64,000 nucleotides of DNA from Denitrobaculum tricleocarpae (GCF_007004665.1 NZ_ML660053.1:744001-808000), one strand, 5' to 3'; shown: positions 16,610 to 26,269, numbered from the stretch's first letter. The notes: a model not told the origin generated them from the letters alone. Translations and numbers: made by a program.

Positions 16610-19600
16610 ATGTCTGATACGAGCAACAGGGACGACGATACTCCGATTTCTGTGACGGTCCCACCGGTCCGGCCGACCGGGTCAGGGACTGGCCGCGGGA
16701 CCGGCCCAGGCGTCGGTCGGGGGAGCGACACTTTCACCAGCACCCGGCGCTCACAGGATGATGAAGAGGGCGTGCGTGAGGATCTGCGAGACCGGTCCGA
16801 GATCGAGCGTCTACGGGCGCTCCGCCGGGGCGAAGGGGTCGAAGTCTCGCCGCCGGCCATCGACCGCTTGATTGCGGAGCGGACCTTTGCGGCGGGTGCG
16901 GTCTTTCGCAGGATCGGACAGTTCAATGACGAGTTGGGCGACTTCTTTGCCGGTGTTCGCCCAACCCTGCCTCCGAGGCTGCGGGGTGAGCTTTTAAACC
17001 CGGACGGCAGTCCGGCGAAGCAAATCCTGATCGAGGTCCTGCGTCCCGAGTATCGTGACTCCGAAGGGGTGGGTGAAGTCTCCTGGGCTGCCCGCAAGGC
17101 GGTGAGCGACGCACGCGGTGTTTTTTCGATCGACCTGTCGCCGGCGCCTGTGCCGCAGGATGGTCTGGTTCTGCGCCTGCGTGGCCAGAATGCGACAATC
17201 GATCATGACGTCGCACGGATCGACGCCCTGGACGGCGATATCGGACTGACGATCCTTGATAGGACACTGATCGCTTTGCAGCGGTCCGTTGTTTCTGAAC
17301 TGACAGACCTCGTGCCCGTTGATGAAACCGATGCCGCTGAGAACCCCGATGATTTTCAGACACGCCAGCCGCCGCTCGTTCTGGGCGAGGGTGACTGCGC
17401 GTCCGAGTATGCGACGGAAGGGGGAACCGTCTCGCGTTACCGTTATTCGGTGCTTTTCAGGCTGATTGATCCTTTGCTGGGTCCGAAGCTCGTCACCCGC
17501 GACCGGCGGGTCGGATCGACGACCGTACCCTCGACCATTCCCTCGACCGGGCTGGTGAACGCAGGTTTTTCAGCGACTGACGTGGTGGCGGCCCTGGGAG
17601 CAGGTGGCGGCGACTGGAACTTTCGTGACCGCTTGCCGATCGAGGAGCCGGTCGATGTCGATGAATTCTTCGAAGATGTCACGCGCGACCCCGAACGCGT
17701 GCCCAAGGCAGCCACACTGGGCCTCGGCTATGTCACCAAGATGCGCGTGGTCATGGTCAACCAGGGGCTCTCGCTTGGAAAACTCGTTTACTCCTTGCCA
17801 CTGGCGCCGGGCGAAGAGCAGCAGGTCGCGGTTTTCGAGCAGGACGAACGCCTGAGTGTGCGCGATCGGGAAAGCCTGACGCTGGAGGAGCGGCAAAAGT
17901 TCGAAGAGAGCAAGGACACCTCGCTGGACGCCACGGTCTCGACAGCCTTTGATGAAATGATCCATGGGGACAGTAAATTCGATACGGAAACCGACACCAC
18001 GACCAAGGGCAGGAGTGGCGGTTTCGGTCTCGGTGTCGGGGGCCGGATCGGCAAGGTCTTCGGCTCTATCACGGGAGGATTCAGCGGTAACTTCGGCAAT
18101 ACCGAGAGTTCTTCCAGCGGATCGGCCAGCAGCAACCAGAACACCTCCCGCGATTTTCTGTCCGAAACGCACGAGAATTTTTCTTCGGCCGTCGAACGTT
18201 CGGCGAGCCTTAAGCGGCGCGCGACCCGAACCGGCGTCCGCCTGGCAAACGCAAGCGACCGGCAAAGCGCGACAACCAAATTCATCGCCAACCGGAACCA
18301 TTGTCATGCGCTGACCATGCAGTGGTTCCAGGTTCTGCGCGACTACACGATCGACACCAGGGTCGAAGGCGTGCAACTGGTCTGTTTTGTACCGCTGCAG
18401 TTGATCCACTTCACGCGCGCCGTCTTCAACTTTCCGACTTTGCCGGAAAATGCGACACGCGGGGTCCTGCTGGACCGTTACAACATGATCCTGCGTTATG
18501 CCGATGTTCTGCGGCGGGAATTCCGGGGGCGCAGACGCTATCGCCGGGCACTGGGGCTTCTGGAAGACTTCGCGGCCGATCCGGAAATGGATCCGCAAGG
18601 CGCATCGCCTATTGCGCAGGACGTGGTGCGCTTTCGGGTTGACGGCGCGTTCATGCCCAACGATGACATCTCGGTCGCTGTCGTGACCAAGGATGGCGAC
18701 CGTATCGGCCCGGTCCGTATATCGGGCACGCCCATCGATATCGACCTGGGCGGGGCGCGCAAGGCCCGGGACCGAGAGCAACTGATCGCCTTTTTGCGCA
18801 CGGCACGATCCACCGGTTCCGTCGAGTATTCCGGAGCCGTGGCACTGCCCCAATCCATCGACCGTTCGGACATTGCCCGGGTCGAGATCCGCCGCCGCAC
18901 CGGTAGCTTCGCCTATCGTTTCGATGGCGGGGACGACGCGCCGAGACTGGATGAGATCGTCTCCGATCTCATTAAGAACGATAAGGACAAGGACGAGGTC
19001 GACCTGGCGGCGGCGGCCCGCGCGATTGACCGTCTGCTAAGCACCTCCTTAAGCGGCAGCGAGTTCGATGACCTGATCGGTGCGCCTCAACTTACCGACG
19101 TGGACGTCATCATCAACGAGGGGCTTGCCGATCAGGAAACCATCGTCGGTGTCGACTACGAAACCACTCTGCCACCGGTGCTGCCGATCCCGGTTGCAAA
19201 TATCGCCTCTATTTTGTCCCGTCGTGATCTGCGCCTGATCGAAGACATGTACCAGCATGTGATCCGCAACACGGTCTCCTATTCCAAAGCCGTCTGGAGC
19301 AGCATGACAGAGGAAGAGCGGGCCATCCTGCTTGAGCGCTTCACGCTAGGCGTACCGGAAGGCGGCCTGGAAGACGCGAGTTCCGAGATCCCCCTGCTTT
19401 CCGCGGTGGCCAACAAGGTTCTGGGGTTCTACGGGAACATGATGATCATGCCCTTCCATATTCCGGCCCGGCTGGCGGAGGAGATGGAGGTCAGTACGGG
19501 AGACATTCAGGACGCGATCCTGCGCTTCCACCGGGAAGGATTCCGTCCGCCCAACCGCCAGATTTCCCTGCCGACCAGGGGACTCCTGGGGGAAGCGGTC

Positions 19601-20476
19601 CTGGGGCGTTGCAATGCCTGCGAAACGATCGATCACCGCCGGTTCTGGAATTGGCAGGATTCACCTACACCGCCGCCGGTCTCGGCGACACCAAGCTTCC
19701 CGCAGGGCGGGGGCGATGTCTTCTCAGCAAGCGCGCCGGCGAGTCTCCTGACCAATCCGCCTGCCACGAACCTCACCATCGCGGGCGGCGATGTGAACCC
19801 ATCCGCGGCCGGAACCTCCGCTCTTGCCGAGATCTTGAAGGCGGCGCCGGAGCTGGCAAAAGGCGGTGCCAATCTGACCGGCCTGGCGGAACTGCAGAAG
19901 CAGCTTCAGGCCGAAACCCAGGCCGCCGCGACCGGCCGTGACAAGGCGATCGATGCGAGCACGGATCTGACCAAGGACCTGGTCGGCAAGGCCGTTGCGC
20001 TTGCCACTGCCTCGAAAGCGGCGACCGCTGCGGAGGACAAGAAGAAAGAGGCCTCAGACGCGGCCGCCAAAAAGAAGGCGGAAGCAGACGCTGCGGCGAA
20101 AGCCAAACAGGAGAAGGCCGCTGCCGACGCGGAGAAGGCTGCTTTCAAAAAAGCTGTTGCCGAGTTGGCCAAGAACGCACCGGCTATCAGTGCGCTGGGC
20201 GGGGATCATGAAGACCCCGGTCACTTTGCCCGTCACGTACTCGCAGGCCTGCCCGGCGGGACAGGTTTACTCTTCCATCCAAGTAATGTGTTGCAGGCTG
20301 CGATTTTATCTTCGGCCTTCACGCAGGCCAGGAACGATGCCGACGTTGCAAGCAATATCGAGATCGGCAGCCAGGCCTTCATAACTGAGCTCAATAGCAT
20401 CGAGTTTTCATTCGGTGACGGTGAGGTCATTAACCCCCAGCCGGACAATGAAGAGGATGAAGAGGAGGATGTGTGA
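16610..20476 (+). CDS. Large multidomain protein of unknown function (gene A of a two-gene unit)
   Basis: A 1288-aa protein; ATG 16610 has GAGGG upstream and is preferred over GTG 16568. From N to C: a disordered Gly/Thr/Arg-rich tail (1-45); a transthyretin/carboxypeptidase-regulatory-like beta-sandwich (about 121-199); a conserved-looking block GLSLGKLVYSLPLAPGEEQQ (about 385-405) with acidic helix; a Gly/Ser-rich low-complexity stretch (about 465-515); a globular block starting NHCHALTMQWFQVLRDYTID (about 562 on); a CNAC pair near 1000; an Ala/Lys coiled coil (about 1137-1190); and an acidic tail EEDEEEDV. No signal peptide or membrane helix. The next gene overlaps its stop codon. I do not recognise a described system. 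It may be a self-assembling or secreted structural protein, but that is speculation. Confidence 0.8.
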   Translation: MSDTSNRDDDTPISVTVPPVRPTGSGTGRGTGPGVGRGSDTFTSTRRSQDDEEGVREDLRDRSEIERLRALRRGEGVEVSPPAIDRLIAERTFAAGAVFRRIGQFNDELGDFFAGVRPTLPPRLRGELLNPDGSPAKQILIEVLRPEYRDSEGVGEVSWAARKAVSDARGVFSIDLSPAPVPQDGLVLRLRGQNATIDHDVARIDALDGDIGLTILDRTLIALQRSVVSELTDLVPVDETDAAENPDDFQTRQPPLVLGEGDCASEYATEGGTVSRYRYSVLFRLIDPLLGPKLVTRDRRVGSTTVPSTIPSTGLVNAGFSATDVVAALGAGGGDWNFRDRLPIEEPVDVDEFFEDVTRDPERVPKAATLGLGYVTKMRVVMVNQGLSLGKLVYSLPLAPGEEQQVAVFEQDERLSVRDRESLTLEERQKFEESKDTSLDATVSTAFDEMIHGDSKFDTETDTTTKGRSGGFGLGVGGRIGKVFGSITGGFSGNFGNTESSSSGSASSNQNTSRDFLSETHENFSSAVERSASLKRRATRTGVRLANASDRQSATTKFIANRNHCHALTMQWFQVLRDYTIDTRVEGVQLVCFVPLQLIHFTRAVFNFPTLPENATRGVLLDRYNMILRYADVLRREFRGRRRYRRALGLLEDFAADPEMDPQGASPIAQDVVRFRVDGAFMPNDDISVAVVTKDGDRIGPVRISGTPIDIDLGGARKARDREQLIAFLRTARSTGSVEYSGAVALPQSIDRSDIARVEIRRRTGSFAYRFDGGDDAPRLDEIVSDLIKNDKDKDEVDLAAAARAIDRLLSTSLSGSEFDDLIGAPQLTDVDVIINEGLADQETIVGVDYETTLPPVLPIPVANIASILSRRDLRLIEDMYQHVIRNTVSYSKAVWSSMTEEERAILLERFTLGVPEGGLEDASSEIPLLSAVANKVLGFYGNMMIMPFHIPARLAEEMEVSTGDIQDAILRFHREGFRPPNRQISLPTRGLLGEAVLGRCNACETIDHRRFWNWQDSPTPPPVSATPSFPQGGGDVFSASAPASLLTNPPATNLTIAGGDVNPSAAGTSALAEILKAAPELAKGGANLTGLAELQKQLQAETQAAATGRDKAIDASTDLTKDLVGKAVALATASKAATAAEDKKKEASDAAAKKKAEADAAAKAKQEKAAADAEKAAFKKAVAELAKNAPAISALGGDHEDPGHFARHVLAGLPGGTGLLFHPSNVLQAAILSSAFTQARNDADVASNIEIGSQAFITELNSIEFSFGDGEVINPQPDNEEDEEEDV

Positions 20477-21453
20477 TGGACGAACAACAGCCTGATGACG
20501 CGATCGACAGCGATCTGGTGAAGGCCATTATCGGGATTTTGGAATCCACCAACTCACCGGCGATCCAGCGTTCCCGCGAAGTGATCGCCCATCGCCTGGC
20601 GATCTCCGGTGATATCGCGCCCTCCCGCATTCCGCCACCGCGCAACATCACGGAAATCGGGGGATACATCAATCTGCTCACGGAGTATGAGCAGGAGGAG
20701 CAGCGGTCGCGCATGCTGGCCGCGGCGCTCGGAATCGCCGGGCCCCGGGTGAACCTGCCGCAGCCTGGCGTCTTTCCGCCTTTGAGTTTTGCAGTGCGGG
20801 AACAAGTCCGTCCGGAAGGACCGGCACAGGCGACCTTGCCGCTGAGTTTCTCCATGCGGTCAGATTTTATCGGCGCCTTCGACCAGGCATTGGCGACTGT
20901 CGCTGAGTCGGGGGCGGCCTTGCCCGTTCTCTCGCCTCTTCGGGTGCTGCCGGCGCTCGGGTCCGCTTTGCCCGGCGCAAACGCACAGCTCGATCTGATC
21001 GGCCGCAGCCTCCTGCTCGCGCCGACCGCTGCTCTCGGCGATCCGGCAAGCGATGCTCTGTCCTTTTCCCGGCGGGCGGCGGAGGGCGGTTTCATGGTTC
21101 TGGCGCGCGTCTTCAACGAAGCAGCACCGGACGCCGCGGCCATCGCGGCGGAAGACTGGATTTCCTGGGCCTGCACCGCGACCGAGTGCGAGGAGGTCGA
21201 GACCAACGATGCCCGCCTCGAGGTCACGCCGATCCTGAACGCGGCGGGCTGGTATCAGCCGGAGGTGCCGGACAATCCGACCACCTCAACGGCGCCGGGA
21301 AACTGGAACCGATGGATAAACGTCACCGGGCTCGTCCCGGGGCAGACAACACTGGGCGAGGAACTGCATGCGCTCTATGCCGGCGATCAGATCCTGGCTT
21401 CCTCGCTGCGTGACGCGCTGGAACTGGTTTGGGATGGCTCAGCCTTCACCTGA
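20476..21453 (+). CDS. Unknown protein translationally coupled to the 1288-aa gene (gene B)
   Basis: A 325-aa protein. Its ATG overlaps the TGA of the upstream gene (TGATG), and AGGAGG (20463-20468) inside that gene is ideally spaced, so the two are made together. A GTG one codon earlier is a possible start. The N-terminal ~80 residues are helical (SDLVKAIIGILESTNSPAIQ, then NITEIGGYINLLTEYEQEEQ). The middle is Ala/Pro/Leu-rich. The C-terminal third has WISWACTATECEEVE and GNWNRWINVTGLVPGQT, which look globular. No signal peptide or membrane helix. I recognise no family. Strict coupling suggests a partner or chaperone for gene A. Confidence 0.75.
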   Translation: MDEQQPDDAIDSDLVKAIIGILESTNSPAIQRSREVIAHRLAISGDIAPSRIPPPRNITEIGGYINLLTEYEQEEQRSRMLAAALGIAGPRVNLPQPGVFPPLSFAVREQVRPEGPAQATLPLSFSMRSDFIGAFDQALATVAESGAALPVLSPLRVLPALGSALPGANAQLDLIGRSLLLAPTAALGDPASDALSFSRRAAEGGFMVLARVFNEAAPDAAAIAAEDWISWACTATECEEVETNDARLEVTPILNAAGWYQPEVPDNPTTSTAPGNWNRWINVTGLVPGQTTLGEELHALYAGDQILASSLRDALELVWDGSAFT

Positions 21454-21464
21454 AGGGCCGCTTT

Positions 21465-22874
21465 CTAGAGTGTTGCCGCGCAGTCGCGGATGACATCGTA
21501 GGCGGAAAGAACGTCTTGCTCGGTGGTTTCGAACTGTCCCGCCTGAAAGCGGATTGCCAGCTGTCCATCGACGCGTGTCTGGGTCAGGTAAATCCGGCCG
21601 TCGTCATTGATGGCATTGACGAGACGCTGATTGAGTTCATCGAGATCCCGCGTGCCGGTCGGGACGTAGCGGAAGGAGAAGAGCGACAGCATGGGGGCGG
21701 TGACAAGCTCGAAGTCCGGCGTTTCCGCAATCTTTTGTGCCAGATGCTCCGACCAGAGGACGTGATTGCGGATCATGGTCCGGAGACCCTCCAGGCCGTG
21801 GGCGCGGATCAGGAACCAGAGTTTCAGGGCGCGGAAGCGCCGCCCCAGCGGGATCGACCATTCTGAGTAATTGATCACATGGTCCTTGCCATGGGTTTTG
21901 AGGTACTCCGGCTGGATGGCCAGGGTCTTGACCAGGCTGTCGGGGTCTTGCAGGAAATGCGCCGAGCAGTCGAAGCTCGCGCCTAGCCATTTGTGCGGGT
22001 TGAAGACGATGGAATCCGCGTCTTCGACGCCTTGCCAGAAATGACGGTATTCGGGGCAGATCATCGCCGAGCCCGCCCAGGCCGCATCAACGTGGACATA
22101 GAGACCGTATTTCCGGGCCACCGCGCAGACCGCCGCGACGTCATCGGTGCTGCCCACACTGGTGCCGCCAACGCAGGCAATGATCCCCGCCGGGTTGAGG
22201 CCGGCATTCTTGTCACGCCGGATCGCCGCTTCAAGAGCCGTGGTATCCATGGCGCGTTGCGCGCCCGAGACCGGAATGCGAACGAGATTCTCCTCACCGA
22301 TCCCTGAAATCCAGATCGCGCGGTCGACGGAGCTGTGTACCTCATTTGAGGTATAGACCCGGACGGCGGGATGTCCGGCGAGACCCTTCTTATTGCCTTC
22401 CCAATCCAAGGCACGCTCCCGCATGGTCAGCACCGCGGCCAGGGTCGCAGAGGAAGCGGAATCCTGGATCACACCGCTGAAACCTTCCGGCAGGCTCAGC
22501 GCTTGGCGCAGCCAATCCAGAACCACTGTTTCCAGCTCGGTCGCCGCCGGGGAGGTTTGCCACAGCATGCATTGTGCCCCCATGGCGGTGACCAGGTACT
22601 CGGCGATCACGGAAACCTGCGCCGCGTTGGCCGGGAAGTAGGCAAAGAAGCGCGGATGCTGCCAATGAGTCATGCCCGGCATGATGCACCGCTCGAAATC
22701 CGCGAAGATGGCCTCCATCTGCTCAGGCGCTTCAGGCGGTGTCTTGGCAATCTGTGCTGTGACCTCGCCTGGTGCGCTGCGGGAACGGACGGGCCGTTCG
22801 CCCAGGGTCTCGCGGTAATCGGCCCCCCAATCCGCGGCGGTGCGCGACCATTTTCGGAAGTCATCTTCGTTCAC
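21465..22874 (-). CDS. PLP-dependent aromatic-L-amino-acid decarboxylase family protein
   Basis: A 469-aa group II decarboxylase. The PLP lysine is Lys295 in FNPHKWLGAS, the pyridine-nitrogen aspartate is Asp263 in HVDAAWAGSA, and the stacking histidine is His180 in NEVHSSVDRA. The N-terminal swap region has HPRFFAYFPA and CMLWQTSPAATELE, as in tyrosine, tryptophan and DOPA decarboxylases. The start is GTG with GAGGA upstream. It would convert an aromatic amino acid to the amine in the cytoplasm. It is convergent with the unknown two-gene unit, 11 bp away. The precise substrate cannot be read from sequence. Confidence 0.88.
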   Translation of the reverse strand: MNEDDFRKWSRTAADWGADYRETLGERPVRSRSAPGEVTAQIAKTPPEAPEQMEAIFADFERCIMPGMTHWQHPRFFAYFPANAAQVSVIAEYLVTAMGAQCMLWQTSPAATELETVVLDWLRQALSLPEGFSGVIQDSASSATLAAVLTMRERALDWEGNKKGLAGHPAVRVYTSNEVHSSVDRAIWISGIGEENLVRIPVSGAQRAMDTTALEAAIRRDKNAGLNPAGIIACVGGTSVGSTDDVAAVCAVARKYGLYVHVDAAWAGSAMICPEYRHFWQGVEDADSIVFNPHKWLGASFDCSAHFLQDPDSLVKTLAIQPEYLKTHGKDHVINYSEWSIPLGRRFRALKLWFLIRAHGLEGLRTMIRNHVLWSEHLAQKIAETPDFELVTAPMLSLFSFRYVPTGTRDLDELNQRLVNAINDDGRIYLTQTRVDGQLAIRFQAGQFETTEQDVLSAYDVIRDCAATL

Positions 22875-23085
22875 GTCGTATTCCTCGAAGTTTGGGGAGC
22901 ATGCGGTGTGTCGCGTTCCGCTTCCCTGGAGATGAGGGTATTGCTTTCAGGTTTCTGCTGCACACAGTTTTCTCTTTAACCCGGCACCGGAGGAAATTAG
23001 AAAGGTTGAAGATAGCGGCCTTGTGTGGGTTTGAACTCCACATCGGAGCCAGTCATCCTCAGTCTCTTTAATAGAGCAGGTAGCT

Positions 23086-23580
23086 ATGCAGCTTACGATC
23101 CGAAAAGACGACTTATCGGGCGAATTCATTGCCCAACTTCTCCAAAAACACTTGGATTTTACTGCCGGAGAATCGCCGCCGGAGAGTAGCCATGCGCTGG
23201 ATCTTGAGGCGTTGCGCGCGCCCGATATTACCTTCTGGTGCGCCTGGGACGGGGACTCGCTTTTGGGTTGCGTGGCGCTGAAGGATCTGGGCGTGACTGA
23301 CGGTGTTGCGCCGGGTGGCGCGCGGCACGGCGAGGTCAAATCCATGCACACGGCGGAAGCTGCGCGGGGCCGGGGTGTGGCGCGCGCCCTGATGGAGCAT
23401 CTGATGGCCGAGGCGCGGCGTCTGGGTTACGCGCGGCTCAGCCTGGAGACCGGATCGATGGAGTCCTTTGCCGCGGCGCGGAGACTGTATGCCAGATTCG
23501 GTTTCGAAACCTGTGCGCCCTTCGGGGACTACGTTCTCGACCCCCATAGCGAATTTATGACCATCGAGTTGGCGGCCTGA
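23086..23580 (+). CDS. GNAT-family N-acetyltransferase
   Basis: A 164-aa protein with one GNAT fold. The acetyl-CoA pyrophosphate loop is AARGRGVARALMEHLM (about residues 94-110), followed by the usual second-half strand LSLETGSMESFAAARRLYARFGF. The N-terminal part resembles small PhnO/ElaA-like acetyltransferases. The substrate is unknown. It is followed on the same strand by a small DUF7660-like gene after 90 bp. Confidence 0.85.
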   Translation: MQLTIRKDDLSGEFIAQLLQKHLDFTAGESPPESSHALDLEALRAPDITFWCAWDGDSLLGCVALKDLGVTDGVAPGGARHGEVKSMHTAEAARGRGVARALMEHLMAEARRLGYARLSLETGSMESFAAARRLYARFGFETCAPFGDYVLDPHSEFMTIELAA

Positions 23581-23670
23581 TTGATTGCGCTGCGATGGCG
23601 CAGTTCTTCTGACGATCATTTCGTGTCCCAATTGACCGAGTGGCTTGTCCGCAATACCTGGAGCATATCC

Positions 23671-23961
23671 ATGAGTGACTTGAACGATATCGAAGCCGCA
23701 GTGAACGACGAGGCATCATTTATCAACTTCCTGAATGCACTGGCCGCGGATTGGGAAGAAGACCAGCGTAAAGAGAGTCTCCGTCCAAGCTCGCCCTACG
23801 ATGCTGGAGCAAATGGCTGGGAGAATGTATCCGCCGGAGATTTCTTAGAGGCGGCGTCGGCTTGGGCACGAAGCACTGGAGGTCGCGCAGAAAATGATGC
23901 CGACAAGAATCCCTGGCGCCGCGCGGCTGAAATTCTACATGCCGGTAAGTTTTACGAATAG
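23671..23961 (+). CDS. Small DUF7660-like protein
   Basis: A 96-aa acidic protein from ATG 23671 with GGAG upstream; a longer frame to 23581 has no plausible start signals and abuts the previous stop. It shows an N-terminal FINFLNALAADWEEDQ helix, then WENVSAGDFLEAASAWARS and PWRRAAEILHAGKFYE. This order of motifs matches the DUF7660 family of small cytoplasmic proteins, often tied to immunity-like or contact-dependent loci but functionally uncharacterised. Its end overlaps the convergent acetyltransferase by 10 bp. Confidence 0.6.
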   Translation: MSDLNDIEAAVNDEASFINFLNALAADWEEDQRKESLRPSSPYDAGANGWENVSAGDFLEAASAWARSTGGRAENDADKNPWRRAAEILHAGKFYE

Positions 23962-24395
23962 GCCTCCGCCCACTCGTAGTAAATATCCCACGCTTTCTGT
24001 TCTTTTTCGACGAAGCCGTGGTTCAGATAGAAGGCGTTGGCCCTGCTTTCCTTGAGGGCGCCCAGGCGGATCGACTTTCTGCGGCTGCGGGCGATGTTCT
24101 TGATGATCTCCATGACCTGACTGCCGATGCCCCGCCCATGCAGGCTGGCAGCGATGTAAAAGTGATCCAGCCAGAGGTAGCTCTCGCGCTCCTGAAGCGC
24201 ATAAAAGCCGATGAGCTTGGACTCGCAGAGAACGCGGAAGGTGATCTGCGGATCGAAATTGTTGAGGAAGCGTTCCCGTGCACGCTTGGGTTCGAACCTG
24301 CCGACCGCTTCCAGACTCTCGCGCATGGCGTCCACCCGAAGCTCGGTGAGCTCTTCGCCGTCCTCTTCTCTGGCCTGCTGGATTTCGATTTTCAT
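23952..24395 (-). CDS. GNAT-family N-acetyltransferase
   Basis: A 147-aa GNAT protein with YIAASLHGRGIGSQVMEIIK as the acetyl-CoA loop (about residues 81-100) and ALKESRANAFYLNHGFVEKE in the second half. Its ATG overlaps the stop of the flavodoxin gene upstream (ATGA), so the two are translated together. The substrate is unknown. Confidence 0.85.
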   Translation of the reverse strand: MKIEIQQAREEDGEELTELRVDAMRESLEAVGRFEPKRARERFLNNFDPQITFRVLCESKLIGFYALQERESYLWLDHFYIAASLHGRGIGSQVMEIIKNIARSRRKSIRLGALKESRANAFYLNHGFVEKEQKAWDIYYEWAEAYS

Positions 24396-24907
24396 ACCTT
24401 GAATCCGTCTCGATAAACTTTTGACAGCACCTCGGCAAAGGCTCGCGCTGCCGTCACATAGCTGCCGTCAGCGACATGCTGCGCCTTGACGGCGAGACGT
24501 TCCGCGACCGGTTGGCTCAGGCTTGCAGCCATCGCCTCGAACGCTACCACCGGATCGGAGTGACCGCCATAGGTCAGAAAGAGGCCAATCCGAGGCGGGA
24601 GTCCGGGCGGGTGGGCCAGAAAGCTGCGCAGGGGGAGAGCCGGATAGCTCGTCCAAACCGGCCCGCCAATCAGGACCAGATCATAGTCGTGCGGCGCCAT
24701 CGGCGGAAATCTGATGGGCGGCAGCTTAATTCTGACGCTGTCGTAGCCGGCCCGGAGATAGCGGAAAATGCCTGGCCGGTAGCGGTCGCAACGGATTTCG
24801 GCCAGATCGGCGTTCAACATTTCCGCGAGGACCTTGGCCAGCTTCTTTGTCGTTCCGGTCCTCGAGTAGTAAATGATTAAGACCCGCAGTGGCCTTTCTG
24901 CATCCAT
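24392..24907 (-). CDS. Flavodoxin-domain protein
   Basis: A 171-aa protein from ATG 24907; ATG 24955 would add 16 residues with no better ribosome site. The FMN phosphate-binding loop IIYYSRTGTTKKLA is at the N-terminus, and the second FMN loop is LIGGPVWTSYPALPLRSFL. That puts it in the flavodoxin / NAD(P)H quinone oxidoreductase-like group. It is probably an electron carrier in the cytoplasm. It overlaps the acetyltransferase downstream by 4 bp. Confidence 0.82.
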   Translation of the reverse strand: MDAERPLRVLIIYYSRTGTTKKLAKVLAEMLNADLAEIRCDRYRPGIFRYLRAGYDSVRIKLPPIRFPPMAPHDYDLVLIGGPVWTSYPALPLRSFLAHPPGLPPRIGLFLTYGGHSDPVVAFEAMAASLSQPVAERLAVKAQHVADGSYVTAARAFAEVLSKVYRDGFKV

Positions 24908-24971
24908 GGTCGTCCGGCTGTGGTGCTGATTTTTCTGCTCGAGATGAGAGGTCATGGCGTAAGACCCGATT

Positions 24972-25136
24972 TCAGCTTTGGACAATCAAGTCGGAGAGGG
25001 GACGCCGGAGCGACTTCGCCACACCAACAGACGCGGCAAGTTCCCGGTAGGGGGCACTCTGTCTGTCTCGATTGAGCGCCGCTCCCTCCAACGCCGTGGT
25101 GGCTGCACCCAGGACTGCGGTTCTTCGTGTGACCAT
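24972..25136 (-). pseudogene. Short ORF with Tat-like N-terminus, possible gene remnant
   Basis: A 54-aa frame starts at ATG 25136 with a strong GGGAGG 7 bases upstream. The N-terminus MVTRRTAVLGAATTALEG has the twin-arginine pattern and a short hydrophobic run. The remainder (ELAASVGVAKSLRRPLSDLI) then stops 16 bases before an alternative start of the flavodoxin gene. It is too short for a known Tat substrate, so it may be the surviving start of a decayed gene that once preceded the flavodoxin. A real small protein cannot be excluded. Confidence 0.3.
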
Positions 25137-25231
25137 CGGAACGCCTCCCATCGGTGCCGACTTGATGGGAGACAGTTTCGGGCCTCCTGTCAGGCGGCGC
25201 GTTGATGCCGATCAATTGGCCCGGAGGGACC

Positions 25232-26122
25232 TTACCTGCGCTCCGGAATCAGACGGTCGTGGACGTGCTCGGTGAGGAAATCGATGACGGCCCGGATGCG
25301 CGGGATCTTGATCAGGTCGCGGTGGGTCAGGAGCCAGAGATCCAGGGCCAGGTCGAAATCCTCCTTCAGGATCTGCTGCACGTTCGCGGTGTTGGAAATC
25401 ATATAGACGGGCAGGGCGACGATGCCCAACCCGGCCTCCACGGCCGAGAGTTCGACCATGATGTTGTCGCAGGTGAAGGAAACCCGGGCGCCGTCGCTGT
25501 TTTCGCGCAACCAGGCCGTCTGCGGAAAGTTGTTCATCTGGCGCACGGATTCGATGATGTTGTGCTGGGCGAGGTCCTCGACGCACGTGGGTTCCGGGTT
25601 GCGCGCCAGATATTCGGGCGAGGCGTAGAGCCCGAAGCGGACCTGGCCGAGACAGCGCCCGACGAGATCCTGCGAGCGCGGATCGCCGACCCGCAGCGCG
25701 ATATCGGCCTCGCCGTTGATGATGTCGACCGCGTGGTAGCCGATGATCAGATCCAGGTCGATTTCGGGATGTTCCGCATGGAAGTTGCCGAGCAGGTTGG
25801 AGAGCCAGAAGTATCCGATATCTTCGGTGGTCGAGAGCACCACCCGGCCAATCGGTGACTTATCGATGTAGCTGACTTTGTGCTCGATCCATTGGGACTC
25901 CCCGTTGATGACCTTGACCCGGTCGCGCACCAGTTCACCCAGCTCGGTCAGGTGATAGCCGTGGTGGCTGCGCTGAAAGAGCTTGGCGTTGAGGCGCTTC
26001 TCGAGCTCGGCGATCCGGCGGCCAACGGTGGGCTGCGTGGTTTCGAGCCGGCGCGCGGCAGCTGAAACGCTGCCTTCTTCGGCTACGGCAAGAAAGTAAC
26101 GGTAATCATCCCAGTTTGTCAT
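25232..26122 (-). CDS. LysR-family transcriptional regulator
   Basis: A 296-aa regulator with an N-terminal helix-turn-helix (YRYFLAVAEEGSVSAAARRL, then TTQPTVGRRIAELEKRLNAKLF, about residues 7-55) and a C-terminal effector-binding domain with DIALRVGDPRSQDLVGRCLG. It lies alone on the minus strand, after the methylamine gene set and before the flavodoxin. Its target is not obvious. Nearest candidates are itself and the TMADH-like gene at 26270. Confidence 0.87.
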   Translation of the reverse strand: MTNWDDYRYFLAVAEEGSVSAAARRLETTQPTVGRRIAELEKRLNAKLFQRSHHGYHLTELGELVRDRVKVINGESQWIEHKVSYIDKSPIGRVVLSTTEDIGYFWLSNLLGNFHAEHPEIDLDLIIGYHAVDIINGEADIALRVGDPRSQDLVGRCLGQVRFGLYASPEYLARNPEPTCVEDLAQHNIIESVRQMNNFPQTAWLRENSDGARVSFTCDNIMVELSAVEAGLGIVALPVYMISNTANVQQILKEDFDLALDLWLLTHRDLIKIPRIRAVIDFLTEHVHDRLIPERR

Positions 26123-26269
26123 AGCGACGGATCGGCCCCCTCAACCCTGTCCTAACGACATGGGTGAGCAGAGTGGTCTCGTATCTCGCCGGTATGGCGA
26201 AAAAACAACAACACCCTGCGCCATTTGATCGTTAGAAAACGAATAACGCTTATACGTCAGATCAGGGAC

